From Archilochus colubris (Eukaryota > Chordata > Aves > Apodiformes > Trochilidae): a stretch of 64,000 nt of DNA. A model generated the notes under the pieces. That model did no database searches. It was not told the DNA's origin and was given only the letters and a program-made list of their open reading frames with translations. Positions 45,715 through 60,569 of the stretch are shown here, in pieces. The stretch is taken from positions 15,099,561 to 15,163,560 of the forward strand of contig CM041097.1 in NCBI GenBank assembly GCA_023079485.1, given 5' to 3'. Within the stretch, counting starts at the first letter, position 1. Every line of letters begins with the position of its first letter. The position numbers and the translations under genes were made by a program.

Positions 45715-48700
45715 TTATTTTCTTTTCGGTTCCATCAAAATCAGTGTCTCACCCCACAAGTAAGGAAATAAATAAACTAACACAGCCATTCCCGTTTTCA
45801 GGAAGAGAGGGGGGGGCATATTTCAGGTCTAGAGCAGACATGGAAATATTTCTTGCCTTTTAAGTTACTCTTGTTGAATCTAAAAGGAGAAGCAATGGTT
45901 GCATTGTTTAGGTGCACTGAGCGTACAAGGGCTAAAACAAAAGGCAGTCATGGTGAAGAGCAAAACTTCATCTCATTACATCTGAATTTCAATTAGTAGC
46001 CGTTTTACATGTGTGCACCCACACAATGCTGTGGCAGATCTGGAGTGCACCCTGCAGAAAATAAAAAATTCATGACTGCTATCACCCAGAGAAGTGATGA
46101 AAGGCTCGATAGCCTGCTTTAATACACAGGTTCTTTTAGGGTGGGTGTTGCATTTAAAAAGCAAAACATTCTTCTCGCTCGAAAAGAAACTTTTACAAAG
46201 AAGAGAAAAGGAAAGGTACATGGTAGTGCTTTCTTCAAAGAGGAGGCAGGAGTTGGGTCATCCTGGGTAGAAGTGAACAACCAGACCATAAAGCAAAATT
46301 TAAAGGGATAAAGATGCACCCAGAGTTATGCAAACACAAAGCTCTTGGTGCAAACAGTGAAAAGTGCTTGGGATGCTTCATTGTCATTTCAAGTGACCAT
46401 AGAAGAAACAAAGGATTAGCACAGGTTCATTGACACCAGAACCCCATGGAATTATTTCACTGCTCCTGTTTCACTTCATCTCAGGCACTAAAATACTGCC
46501 TGATTTGCCCTGAAATAGTCCATAGGAACCTCAGGTATGGAATTGCCTCCCACAGCACTCGCATTACAGAAATTTCAACCTTTTTACTTTTGGTTTGTTT
46601 TTGCATTTTTTACTTCTTACACAATTATCTTTGAAATACAACACTTTTTTCATAAGATTCCCCAAATTTTTCTTTTCAGGAATTCTTCTTAATTTTTACT
46701 TGCCACCTTTTGGTACCAAGTGTAGATTTTAAAATTCTCCCTATGCTTCCTGGCAGGACAAAACATAAAGAATGCCCTCCTATAGAATGCCCCTTCAACT
46801 GGGGGAGCAGCACAAAACTCTTCTATAAAATACACTTACACATTTGATTACATTCTCCATTTATCTTCATAGGCTATGTATAACCTAAAAGCACTGTTTT
46901 TCATTTTTTCAGTACATAATTACATCCTACATTTAATATCCATTCCCCAGAAAGTGTCTGTGTCCCTTTATTACCTGTTACAGTAGATGGAAACCACACG
47001 CCAAAGGCAGAAGTACAAAAGCACTTCAAAACCTCATCCATGCTATAAAAGATTTTTTAATTATTATTATTTTTATACATATGCATGCCTATTTTTGTTG
47101 CAGAAGAACATATACTGAGTCATGACACAGAGTTTAAAGTCAGCCAAGCAGCTCTGTGTGGACCTGTTCCTGTTACACAGTAGTTCCACTCATCCAGCTC
47201 CTTTTATACTGCTCAGCCATCACAAGTTTGAGGTTCAAAATAACATATCCTTATCCCAGCCTGGAAGTACTAGTTGTTTATCTTATGTCCTCTTTAGCAG
47301 AACTGTCTTTTCCATTTCAGTATCCAAGTCCCCTGCAAGCCTGAAGCTGTGTGAAGCTTCAGAGTAAGACCATGGGCATCACGAGTGTCCCAGCCCGTGA
47401 CAGTGGAAGATCTCCTGACATTTCAGGAGAAAGAAAGGGCAACCAGGAATCACTCTGGCTGACAGAGTCCATCTGGGAAGACTACTTTGGACATACATTG
47501 CTGGTTTTCCACTTCACTGCCTTCCAAGAGGAAAATGAGTCTTTCTTATAGAGCTGAGGCTGGAGAAATCAGAGGAGCTCCTACCTCCATGCTTCTCCAG
47601 CTGGAGTACTAGGACAGCAACACGTGCAGGTTTGTTTGAACAAGGTGTGTTGAAGCCTGTGTACAATGTCGTGGATTCAGCTCCAGAGGAGCAGCAACAC
47701 TCTGCAACACTTTCATCTTATGCTCATCATTTCAGAATCTTAAATGTACATTGATGCATAATTTATAGGGAGGAGGAAAATATTTCTTCTGGAAAGAGCC
47801 TCTAATGGGGATGGAGGCTCTTGAAGCAGGTTGCTGTCTCTGCTAGAGAAATGATTCTTCTGCTCTACATACTGCAGGGCTATTTTCTATATAAAGAGGA
47901 AGAACAGGGGGGGCAGAGAGAAAAGCTAAAATTAAAAGGTAGGCGTGCAGAAAAAGGACAATCAGCTCTGCTCCTGTGCTGTCCCTCTCTGGTGTTTCTC
48001 CTAAGGAATGTTGCTGCATTTGGGGGGTTGGCTTGGGGTTGTTTATTTGCTTTTCTTCTTTCCCCAGACAAAATGTGTGTTTTCCAAAGATGTTAACTGC
48101 TAAGCAGAGAGAGCCATGTGAGTGCTATAGACAGGAGAACAGCTCTTATTTCTGGCACTGCACATCACTGTCTGATGCGATATATATTTCAGGTCTGCTG
48201 CAAAGGGTTGAATCTTTTTGTGATGGATGCAACACAGTGAGTGGAGTGGATCTGTAGATGTTGCTTGTGTGGGGGGTATTTCTCCCAGACAAGAACAGAA
48301 GCACAGATGTTACCATCCCTCCACCAATTACAGAGAAATACTTGATTATATCTTTGAGTTCTGGTCCTCTTCAGTTCTTCTAGTAACAAACAAGGCTGGA
48401 GTTCCTAACAGTCCACAGAGAGCTATTTCTCAGCAGAAAAAGAGATTTTTCTAAAGTATTTAGTATTTGCTTGCACCAAAATCATTGGTCACATTTCAAA
48501 TCTGCCACGGTTGTTGATACTACTATTAATGATTATTTTCTCTAACAAAGAGCAAATATGAACCTGAAACAGAGCATGGATATGCATGCATGGGTTTTGT
48601 TTTCCAGATTATGGGAAATGCAGCCACTGAAGCTGAACTTTTCTTTTTCTTCCACAGGAGGCAGATTCAGCTTGAATCAATATTAAAAAAAAAAACAAAC

Positions 48701-51700
48701 AACAAAACCACAGCTCTTCCTTCAGATTCACAGAAGGACAGAGAGATTTGGGAAACAACCCAGATCATGATGAAGAACTGGAAAAAGAAGCTCCAACCCA
48801 GCTTCCAGGTGACATGGAGAATGAGAGAAAATGAAAATAATCTCTTTTATTCATTTGCTGGATGCAGTCAGATCTATTTCTCCTCTCTAAGCATTTCTTT
48901 TTGAAGACATGGCATGTGGGCCTGGGTATGGAGGCAGACACATCAGTAAGAAGGGATTTGCACTTAAAATTATCATCAAAATTAATGTTTAATCCTAGAA
49001 ATTCAAAAGAGAAAATATTTACCCTGTGACTCAGAAATCCAAACGTGCACCATTAACAACAGAGAGCGAGCAGCCCAGCAAGATTTTTAAAACACTCAGA
49101 CTTGACATTATTTGTTCAAATTAAATCTGTCAATGTTTATGAAAAAACACACATTTAAAAATATGCTTTAACAGTGTTTTGTGAGCCACTTGTAAGCCTA
49201 AAGAAGGGGCTAACTTCATAGCCAGTGTAATTTGCACTGAATATCCAATCAGCTCTAATTATTAACAGCACGTTACATGTGCATACACAAGCATCTGTCA
49301 TCCCAGAGGATCCCAAAACATTTTCTCAAGTCAGCACAGTAGTTATAGGAGGACTCCCTGGGGTGCTCAGCTCCCCCAATGGCTCAGGTGAAGCTCTGCA
49401 GAACTTCTGAGGACAATATCCCTAATGTCACATCTCAGAACTGGAAAAGAGCAGCCTGTGTCCCAGGTGAAGGAGATGTCTTGATGGAGATAGCAGTAAA
49501 TCTCTGCTTTACTGTGGGAATGCTGGTTATGAAGCAGCCAGGATGGCAGAAACAGCACTTTCCCATGTCAGAATTCCTATGGGAAACAGGCTCCTAAGCT
49601 TTATCATCTTCTCAATCATTGGCTCCTGCCTACAGCAACTAAATTAATAGCTAATAATAATGCATTCACTCAGCAGATGCTCATACCATTAAGTGAATTC
49701 CTTGTCACCACCTCTGACTAACCCTTATTTTACTCATTTCCCAAGTGCTTAAAGCTTATTTAACCACAACCGAAATGCAATGGCAGCTTTTACAGCCACA
49801 ACCACGACTCTGTCCTTGCCCTGCCACAGGAGAGAGTGCACAAAAATAACAATAATAATGACAAAACCAGAGCAGCTATTTGGGATGAGTTGATTTCTTT
49901 TCATCTCCTTATCTCTAAGTGTCAGCAGCTTCCACATTTTAGCATCACACATAGCAATTAGGCTTTGGTAACAGCTAATCACAACAATAAGACAAGTACT
50001 CATCATGGTAACACTTCTTCCTCTGCCAATTCAAGCAGTAATCACAATCGATGGGAGCAATCGACAGCAGCTCCTACCCTGTCCTGCAGCTTAGGAATTA
50101 AAGCAATGCTGTCAACTGAGGGAACTTTTAGAAACCTTGCTGGAACAGAAAACTTTTCTTATATTGCAAAATAGCAAAACATTCTTATTAAATAATCCCT
50201 TTTGGAGACAATGTGTTCACAGACAGCCTTAGAGTTGTGGTGTGACCTGGAAACTGAAAGTTAATTCACAAAAATACACCAAGTAGCTACCCTTAAGTAA
50301 AATAACTACAAACCTAATACATAAAAACTTTAGACAATCACCATTCAATTTGAGCTCAAAAGATCCCATCCATCCAAGATGCTCTTTCTGGAATGGGTGG
50401 AAATGCACAAGAACAGACACACAACCTCAAGGGATCTAAAGTGGAATGGATATAGGATGAGATGTTTCACCCTTCAGAGAGGGAAGATGAGAGCACTGAG
50501 GCTGCTGGGTTAGGGACAGGGCAGCAGAGCTGACATGGAGAAAGAAGGCAGAAGAGCTGTGTTTAGAGCCAAGCATGACTTTAAGCATAATCCTAATGAT
50601 ACAAAATCAGTTGAAAAATATGCTCCTAAAGCTATATTTCAGTTACTTTAATCTGCAGATGTTGCCTTTGCTGCAGCTATCCCCTTTTTCTTCTGGGGAA
50701 GAGAATTTGCCTTGCTTTTCTGGTGTGAAGAGATTTAGGCCTGAGACTGGGAGTGCATTTATCTCTCAGGAAACTACTGAGAAGAGTTCTTGCAGTTCTG
50801 AATTTACTGATGCCTACTGAGAGGCATAATTTTGCAATTAAAAAAAAAAACAAAACAAGAAACTCAAAAGCTTCTGTGTAGAAGAGAGGATCCTGTGTCC
50901 ACAAGAAGTGCATCTCATCTTCAAAGCCACAATTCTGTGTTAATAAGGAGTCCATTAATAGCTCATGTTTTTAAAAAGCAGTTTCCAGCTTACTGTATTG
51001 ATGCAAATGGGTATTTTGGGAGAGAAACATGGAGATAAGCAGCAAAATTAAGCAAGGCCTTGACACAAAGACTTTAAATGCAATTATTAATGTAATTGTT
51101 TTCATTTTTGAGACGCAGCCCTTCTCTGCATTGCAGAAGAATCAAAACAATTGACCCCTAATTTTAGCAGAAGAGCCTCTGCTCAGCTAATCCAGGAATA
51201 GTGCTTGGGTCTGATTAGCAGAGGATGGATGGGTTCCTGGGAGCAGAGCTCCTGCCACACTGTTTTGTCTGTTCTCTTCCCAGATCACATTCTGCTACAG
51301 ATTTCTACATTCAGATGACAGATCTGGCTGCTGTCTGTGGGATTCACCTAGCTGCAACTGCACATTGATTAGCAAGTGCCTGGAGGAAATTCAGAGTATC
51401 CAGGCAACCAGGAGGCAGCAGCAGATACAGCATCTGGATCGGAAGCAAAACACAGGCAATGAAAGAGATCTCCAAGAAACTAACCTGCAAATATATGCAA
51501 ATCCAATTTGCTTTAAGTGTGAGATTCTCTGTCAATTTTTACAGTTATTAATGGCAAGATTAACTGAGAGATCACTCCGAGTTCTAGTCAAAATGCTACA
51601 ATATGCACATTTCAATGTATGCCTAAAATGCAATATATATTCCTATTGGTGTCCTTAGAGGCAATGACAGCACAGCAGAAAGTCACCTATAGGTCAAATT

Positions 51701-52883
51701 AGTCTCATTTATTCTGATTTTTCCCATTTCAATACCAGTAGGTATTGCCACATGCTATTATTGGCTCTCATGTACATTTACCTCCAAGTACATTTCATGC
51801 ATGGAAAATTTCTGACAGTCCAAACCAAAGCAAAGATACTTGGAGCAACACATAAGCAGTAAGATCTCAGGAGCATGGAGCAGGAGATGGCTGTGAAAGT
51901 TCAGGATGCTTCCTGAGCCCTGCTGTGTTAGGGCAATTGTTATATCTACGTGTAAATAGATAAAAAATATTCACAGGGAACATAAATAAAAATGTGCTTG
52001 TGCAAGGTATGTACAGAGAATACAGCAGAAGCAGACCACACCCTGCCCAGTAAAAGGCTGTAGGAATAAAGCCATTGCAAAATGCAACCCTTTTTCTTGC
52101 AAATTATTAAATACAAACACACTCTCTCTCTCCATGAGGATGTGTCCCATTATTCCCCCCTCACCTCCCCAGAACATGGCCATCCCCAGGGTGTGAATAT
52201 CACAGCTCTCCAGCAGGGAAATACCCCAGCTCCCAGAGGATGGGCTGCACCCTGGAGGTGAAGGGCTGCTGGCTGCAAAGGGAACTTCACAGCATCAGTC
52301 AGGAGTAGCCAGTTCTAGAAACATTCCTGAGCACACTCAGTTCCAAGAAATAATGCCAAAATGTGCCTGGCTGCCATCTATAAACGGACCACTCTGACTA
52401 CCCTTCAACACATCTGACTGCAGTTAGAGAGTAAATGATGCCTTAAAATAACCTAAAATCTAATTTGGGAGAAGACCAACCAACTCACCATTTCCTTTTT
52501 GCCAGAGGAGCCTGAGAACAACATCCTCCCCTCAAGGTTTGTGATTTAAGATGCATTGAGAAACAGTGAAAAGCAGGAGAAAAGCAAATGAACAATTCCA
52601 GATGAAACTCACAATGGAAAACTTTCTGAATATGCACAAAAAGAAAATCAGGAATTCCACAGGATATTCAAAACCACTCTAAAACCCTTTCAGATATTTA
52701 AAGATTTGCTTTTAGAGAAAGAGAGTTACTCAGCTGCCATTCTATAGAATGAAGCATTGTTCTCAAAGGACACTTCAAGCATAGCAGTACTCATTCTCAA
52801 CACTGGTAGTAGTGTACATACACAAGAACTTGTTTTTTTCTTCACTAGTGGTTGAAAAACAATAATAAAAAGAAAGCAAAGTG

Positions 52884-52955
52884 TCAAAAGTGAAAGGTCA
52901 GACCAGATGATCTAGCAGGTTGTTCTCCAACCTGAACAATCCTATGATTCTAGGA
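52884..52955 (+). mobile_element. CR1 LINE tail remnant
   Basis: A short fragment with GACCAGATGATCTAGCAGG, TTCTCCAACCTGAACAATCC and TATGATTCTAGG, which matches only the extreme 3' end of CR1. It is old and heavily truncated. Confidence 0.7.
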
Positions 52956-55479
52956 AAAGTTAAAGAAAGAAATCTTGCTGCAGTGCCCAGGTGACAATAA
53001 GTGGATGTTTGATATAATACATTGTAATGGTGCTAAAGGAGCCACTATGAGATATTGGGTCATCTGTGATATGGAGACATTAATAAGCAGATCTCATCTT
53101 ATTAAGCAGCACATGTTCCTAAGCATGGACATCCTCAGCACAAGCCACCCTCACTTTCCCAATTTTCCCATCATGTTCTGCAGGCCACACACACACAGCA
53201 CTCAGCTCAAGGCTGTATCAGGCTGGCAAGATGCAGAAGAGCAGCAAAGAAAATGCAGCCATTTTGCTAATGGAAACAGGGAGTGGGGCTGCTGCAGTGA
53301 AACCCAAGCAGAGCTAGCACATCAGATAAATGAGGCTAAAGGTATCTTGATTTGAAGCATGTTGCTGAATACACCTCTCTACTTCAGCTGAAATTCTAAC
53401 TGCACTATTAAGGTAATTTATTACACTCATTAAGTACCACAATCGGAGACCCTGTCTACAGTAGCTAGTTTTATACACTTTAAAAATGTTAGAAAGTCAC
53501 CCCATTACATCTTAGTCATGAGACTAATGCAGATTACTTATTACTTCTCTTGGCAATCACAAAACGCTTGTTCTGAGAATGAAAGATGATGCCTTGACAA
53601 TAATACTCTAAAATGTAATAACCCTTCATATGTTATAAAGTGCAGCTCTTTTTCTTTTGAGGATCACCAAGTGCCAGGCAGGCATTCATTAATACAGCCT
53701 TGCCAGACCCTGGTGACACAGCCATCCCCATTCAAACCTCAGCCACCATGTGATGTCCCCCCGCATCCCTTCACAGCTCCCACCCTCACTGCTGCAGTCA
53801 CTACAGCCTCTGTAATTCCAGGGCTTCCACTCTCTCCCTTCTATTTGTAACAGGAGATAGCTGCAGACACAGGGTATCTGCTGAAATATTAATGAAGAGA
53901 GAAGTAAGTGTTTTAATATTCTCCAGGCCAGTAACTTGAAGCACTGAGCAGTCACCTGATTTGCCTGGGGCCACTCAGCAGCTGGGGAAGAAATGGGAAT
54001 GAAATCCAGACACTGTGGTTCTGTTCAAAACAGTCCTCCCTTGGGGTCCCTCTGAGAGCCCACAATTCAAATGCAGAAGTAATTGCTAAATAATTAGTAA
54101 CCTACACAATTACTTTCATGCATCCATCAGTATTTCATGCCCTGAAGGATCAGTCAGTAAATGCCTGAACTTACAGTTATCATGGTTTCCTATCCACCAG
54201 AAGGTCCAGACAACGTGCAGTTTAAAAAAGATTATTCCTTCCTAATAATTCTTATCAATGGGACTGCAAAAAGCACCAATCCCCTGTGCAGCATCACAGC
54301 TTTGCCCAGGTCTTCCATGATTTCAGCTCCAACTCCTGTATTCACAGGAAAACCATGTAGCTCCCCTTTTATCAGGGGAGAAAAGAAGTTCCTAGCCTAT
54401 ATGGTTAAGAATCAGTGTGTTAAAACTGGAACTGAAAATCTCAGGAATTAAAAGCTTGGAACTCCCCTTCCTACCTGATCAGGAGCATTTTGGGTGCAGA
54501 ACACACCAGGAATGAAAGGTGACCAGAAAAGCACTCTGTATTCACTGGGATGTGAATCAAAAAGTGCCTAGAGAAACTATCTGCAGTGCACCAGAAGAAA
54601 TAGTAATAACTTTTTGCAAGCCCAGTAGGTAGGCAATACCTTTTCTGTACAATTCAGCTTGCACTTCCTCTCCCTTTTCAATCAGAGCACTTCCAAAAAC
54701 CAGGTTTTTCTTTCAAAACTTGATGCACTTTCCTTTTCTGGTTTCCAGCTGTTCTCTTCTTCTTGTTCTTTATTCTTTCCAAATCAATAGTATCCATAAC
54801 AGCACCAGACTCCTGCATGTTATTCCTCTTATGCCAATTTTCTGTGTTCCAGTCTTTCTCCCCTGCAGTTCCCTTCAATAATTGTTACTAAACAAATGCT
54901 CCTGTTACACCAACTCTTCCAAGGTTTTTCCCAACAGCAGTGCCCTTATCCAAGTGGCTTTATGCCTTCCAGAGGCAAACAGATATCTTCCAGTAGTTCC
55001 AAACATGGTGTCTGGGTTGTTTGGGTCAGAAATATGGAGCATTCATCTACTTTCCTCATTCCCACATGCGGATGCTTAGGAATTAAGCAGGAACATGATC
55101 TCAAACCACCACCCTGCTCAGACCACACGAGCTTGCAGCTGCCAAGCACATTAAAACTCCCCCTACTAAGATCAGTACTTCTCCATTTCATAGCACTCTC
55201 CTTCCTTCAATTCTAAATTATACAATTACATTATAATAAAAAGTAACTCTTATCACTGGAATTGCTTGATTCCTACTCAGTAAAACAGGTAGCATTATTA
55301 ATAAAAGGTATTTTTACCTTTATTTTTTATTAAAAGGCATTAAAGGTATTTTATCCTTCTACAGAGAAAAAGATATTATTTCCTTTTGCTGGGTTTCATC
55401 CTTCTGGTGTAGAATAAGCCATTGCTGGCAGGGTCAAAAACACAATCAGTTTCATAATAGTGTTAGATTTAAAACAAAA

Positions 55480-55560
55480 ACCAAACCAAATACACATACA
55501 AAAAAAAAAAAAAAACCAACAAGAAACCCCAACAGCAAAAAAAACAAACAGTAAAATGCA
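55480..55560. repeat. A/C-rich low-complexity tract with A16
   Basis: A-rich and C-containing stretch, nearly free of T and G, with an uninterrupted A16 run at about 55500-55515. It is similar in composition to the longer tract at 29419-29581. Confidence 0.85.
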
Positions 55561-57579
55561 GCATAAAACATGACAATCAAAGTGATCTAAAATGATAAAG
55601 CTGGGAAGTAACAGAGACTTGTACATTTGAAGTCTAACTTATTTTGTAGGCTTTTGGAGACTGGGCTTTTTTTTTTCAGACAAAACTGCTGGTGGTACCA
55701 GCAGACTGCAAATCACACCATCGTCCAAGCTCTAATCAAGACCAACACTGTCTTGATCAATACAGTCATAAAATAAGATTTTCAAAAAAAGTATAACAAA
55801 GCCATTAAAGAAATCTCAGGAGGCAGCAAAATAATTTCTTGAAGCTGTAAGTGAAAAATGAACATTATTTATTTCACATTACAATCAAATAGTAATGTGT
55901 CTTGATGCATATGTGCACACATGCATCATCATTATTTGCTTTATTTCGATTGATCTTTCCCTCCATGGGCCAGCTGTCCAGAACCACTATGCACCAGTGT
56001 CACTGATGTCAGTGGGGAAAGTGGCTTCTCAGCACTACTGACAAATCATCCCTTTAAAGTTCAGACACTTCTCTCACCCAAAGAAATGAAATACACATTC
56101 AGCTTGGGAGATAGCAACCTCATCTTCAGCAACTCAAAAGAGCAGCCCACAAAACCTCAGCAATTCAGCTGCTGTTGCATATAGTCACATAAGCAATGAA
56201 ATGACCACGTTACAGCTGTCTCAGGTGGGTACAGAATTTCCTGAAAACTAATTCCCAGCATGTCCCAGGAGCCAGCTCAGAGACAGGTACCTATTTTGCC
56301 TTTCCAAATGGAAAGGTCACCAGAACAAACATGATCAGGAAGCAGTGGTGAGGCAGTTCAGCTGATCTATTTTGAGCACCATGACAAAGAAAACTAATTT
56401 AGTGTTATAATTAGAAGCATAGAGAGGAAAAAGCTCATTTTGGAGAAGTGCTGCTACTGGAATGTTAGTACTGGTGCTGATGAAGCTAATCAGCTCAGAG
56501 AGGTAGAAGAGTAAAACCAAATTATACATTTAGCATCTTCATGAAAACCAGGTTTGACACTGCAATTTTCTGCAGTTAGTAAGAAGGTCAAGGTTTAAAG
56601 GTGACCTTACAAGGGAGTTTTTAAATTAGAGTAAACAAATAGTGTTTCAGGTTTTTTTTAGAGCTTGAAAACCAAAACCACATCACAATCTTTTTTTTTC
56701 ATTTTTGATGACATGTCAAAGGATATCAGGAATTTGTGTGTAGTTCATATTTTAAGATGTATTTTCTTATTAAAGGTCAAAAAAAGTGATATGAAAAAGC
56801 TGAAGTACACTGGAAGGACTTTGAAACCTTTAGCATATTTATTTTCACTTTCTGGCTTCTCAAGAGCCAGTGAATGCTCTTTAGGGAAAATGGAAAAAAA
56901 AAAAGAAACAAGGGGAAAAAACCTGCCCCATCCCAAAAGAGGTTTTCATTCTAAAGGAGATACAGGTTGCAGGCTCAGTTACACAGATCCTATTGTGTAC
57001 CTACATACAGCCTATTTGCCTTGCATTTTCTTGGAAGTCAAAGCTCTCTTTTTCTTGCTCTCATCCTAGTGACATTTCAGTGCCCCTTGGCTGTCTCAGT
57101 GCTGTTGTTCATAAAGCTGTTTTGTAAAAAGGATCAACACCATGTCCCAGGCTAGAAGTAATTATCCAAGAAGACAGGGGGAAAAAAAAAAAAAAGAAAC
57201 CCAAAAGCAGTGAATTGGGTTGCTTTAGAGTGAGACACAATAGAGTGATGAAGAAGCATACTTAGAGAAGATGAAGGGAAAGGGAGACAGCAGGAGGGAA
57301 GAAAAAGTGAACAAGGAGATGGGCTATAGCAGATACACTGAAAAAATACATTTTCATCATTTTCATTCACTGCCACACTGTTTCCCCTCAGTGATTTGCA
57401 TTTCATATTGGATTCTCCTGGTCCATTGATAATAATCTTCTGAGGCAGTTAATGTAAAGGGAAAAGACAAAAAGACATATTTAGCAATACCTAAATTCCC
57501 TCTCTCAGGGTACTTGGAGAAAAGAGAAGGAGAGCATTAGGATAGAAAGTGAGGTTCTAACTCGAGCTTGTTAACTTCA

Positions 57580-57780
<201 letters not shown>

Positions 57781-59798
57781 TTATCATGTTAATGTAGTTG
57801 TTTTCTTATCAAGATATAAAAATTACAATTAAAACATTTCATAAAGACCCAGCAGTATCTGTAAAATACAATTCAGTGACCTACATAGAAAGTAGTTTCA
57901 AGAGTTCAGTTCGAAGTCAGGGATCACAGGTTGTGGCAGTACCAGTTGTTACACCCAGTGACAATGTTTTTAGTACTCCCTGAAAGACTCCCAGGCAAAT
58001 AAACCTCTCCTATCACATGCAGAAACACAGCTGGAAGAGTTTGGTATCTGGGAATATGCCAGCAATTACCTTCCTGTCATTAGCACAGTCGAGAGATGTG
58101 AAGTACAAATACTTCACTAAAATTACAATCTGTATTCTCAGATAAAGCAATTTCTTTCTAGATTCTGTTTATCTCACCAAACACACTTTCACAGCATAAA
58201 GATCTTTTTTCCATTATTTTTTTTCATAATATTTTATCTCTCTTTATGCTATTATTATTTGTTCACCATTAAAAAGTACTGCAAGGCCATTCTGATGCAC
58301 CATTCATATATGCTCACTGAAGAGACAAGCTGCAAACCCTTCTCCTAGAAACTCATCTACAAGCTCTTTCCAATTCATGAAATACTTTTTATTTTGAATA
58401 ATAATTCACACCAAATCTTTCTCTAGCACTCGACAATTTAAATTTAAATAGTATCCATTGAAAATGGGCTCTGATCACTGCTACTCTGTCAGCTCTGAAA
58501 CTCTTCTCCCTTTTGACAAATTTATAGCTCTTTGAAGCATGCAAGATGAGTTGTTCCATGACTTTTTGCTAAGATGGCTTGGGCCACTGCATGTAGGTCA
58601 CTGAGCACAGCTTAATTGATTAGGACCAATTTCTGTTCAATAGCTTTTATTTTCCATTACTTTGGAAGCTAGGAGATGGTTGAGTTCTATACATCTGAAA
58701 TTAAATATAAAAGATTTACAGATGGTACAGGAAAGTGAACTTTACAGAAGACAGAGCAGTGTTAGAGGGTTGGAGGTGTCTGAGTAGTGTGGCCACAACC
58801 AATGTGCTGGCTTGGGAATAACATTAGTGATGTGGAAACCATACCTAACATTTAATGAAGCATGATTTCTCACTGCTGTGGGACTCTTCTGGCCCCTGGG
58901 CAGTGCCTTCTCAGTGCATACCATTCCTGAAACTCTCTATAAAAGGACAGAAGTATAAAGAAGCTGAGCTTCTGGAAATTAATTGGGAATATTCCAGCTC
59001 TCAGAAGTTGAAAGAGCACAAATTTACCATGCCTGCATCTGGCAAATGTTTTCCTCAAGTGCCAGGGAAGCGGAAAGCCTGCTTATACCCTATTCATCTG
59101 AGAGACTGCTCAAGAAGTCAGTCTTAACAAAGTGACACCCTTGAAAGACTATCACTACGTTAATTTCCTTGACAGACATCCACTTTCTCTCACATCCCTC
59201 ATTTTTTGTTTTAAAATAGAATCTCTCTCTTTTTTTATAATTTACCATCAGCCTTCAGATAGCTTATAAATTCCTGTGCTTTGTCTGCCATTACTGGTCT
59301 TGAAGCTATGTGAATGGGTGAAGGTAGTAGGAGGAAAAGCAAAGAAAAGGGGATGGAAATGATGATGGATATCTTCACCCTACTAGCAGAATTACTCATC
59401 TCTATTTGAAATATTCAAGTTTGCATTCTTTGAATTCTTGAATCCATACAGTTAAGACTACAATGAGTTTTATTGTAACAGATGAGAGATGCCTTTCACA
59501 GATCTAGGGCAGATGAATACTGGAACTGTACCACATACCTCTCTCTGCCTGAGTGTCTGCATTTCCATCTAAAGGCAACTAGTGAGACTGAATGGGCAAT
59601 ACCCATGGAGGTCCTTCCCTGACGTGCAAGGAGCACTCAGGATGAAGGGGCACAGCTTGGGTGCAGCACCTCCTCCCTGAGCACCAGCATTGCTGTGAGT
59701 GTTTAGGCAGTGAGGATTCTCACTGGGGCATCATCACTTTTGACCCCTACAAGGTTCCTTTTAAATCAAGAGGTAAGAAGGAAGAAGGAAAAGCAGTA

Positions 59799-60299
59799 TG
59801 AATGTCCAGTTCTGGGCCCCTCAGTTCAGGAAGGAGATTGAGGTTCCGGAGCAGGTCCAAAGGAGAGCAACCAGGCTGGTGAACGGACTCGAGCACAGAT
59901 CCTAAGAGGAGAGGCCGAGGAAACTGGGGCTGTTCAGCCTGGAGAAGAGGAGGCTCAGAGGAGACCTCATCACTCTCTACAGCTCCTGAAAGGAGGCTGG
60001 AGCCAGGGAGGGGTTGGTCTCTTTTCCCAGGCAACTCTCAGCAAGACAAGAGGGCATGGTCTCAAGTTGTGCCAGGGGAGGTTTAAGTTGGATATTAGAA
60101 ATAATTTCTTTATGGAGAGGGTGATCAGACATTGGAATGGGCTGCCCAGGGATTCTCCATCCCTGGAGATATTTAAAAAGAGACTGGATGTGGCACTCAG
60201 TGCCATGGGCTGGGAACCACAGCGGTAGTGGATCAAGGGTTGGACTTGATGATCTCTGAGGTCCCTTCCAACCCAGCCAATTCTATGATTCTATGATTC
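59799..60299 (+). mobile_element. CR1 LINE 3' end, relatively intact
   Basis: About 500 bases run without obvious gaps from GTCCAGTTCTGGGCCCCTCA through GGGCTGTTCAGCCTGGAGAA, GGAATGGGCTGCCCAGGGA and GGTTGGACTTGATGATCTC. They continue through GAGGTCCCTTCCAACCC to a clean ATTCTATG tail. It is the longest and least decayed repeat in the window, covering the end of the reverse transcriptase-linked region and the 3' UTR. No reverse transcriptase ORF remains. It lies antisense to MAGI1. The exact 5' edge is uncertain by tens of bases. Confidence 0.92.
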
Positions 60300-60569
60300 A
60301 AGGACATGCTGAAGCTGTCCTATGCTTGGAATTGCAGAATTATACTCCATAGTGCTCCCCTATCCAAAGCACCAGTCAAATGTCACGCTGAGCCACGCCA
60401 TCTGAATGACAAAGATGGGGACAGATTTCTTCTCAATAATTGAACAACACACATTCATGAGACACAAAGATCAGGGAACTCCAGGACTCAGTTTATCTTT
60501 GAAAGCCCTCTTCTCTTTATATGTATCTTCCCACAGAGAGTATTTATTAATCATTTTTTTTCCTTCTGA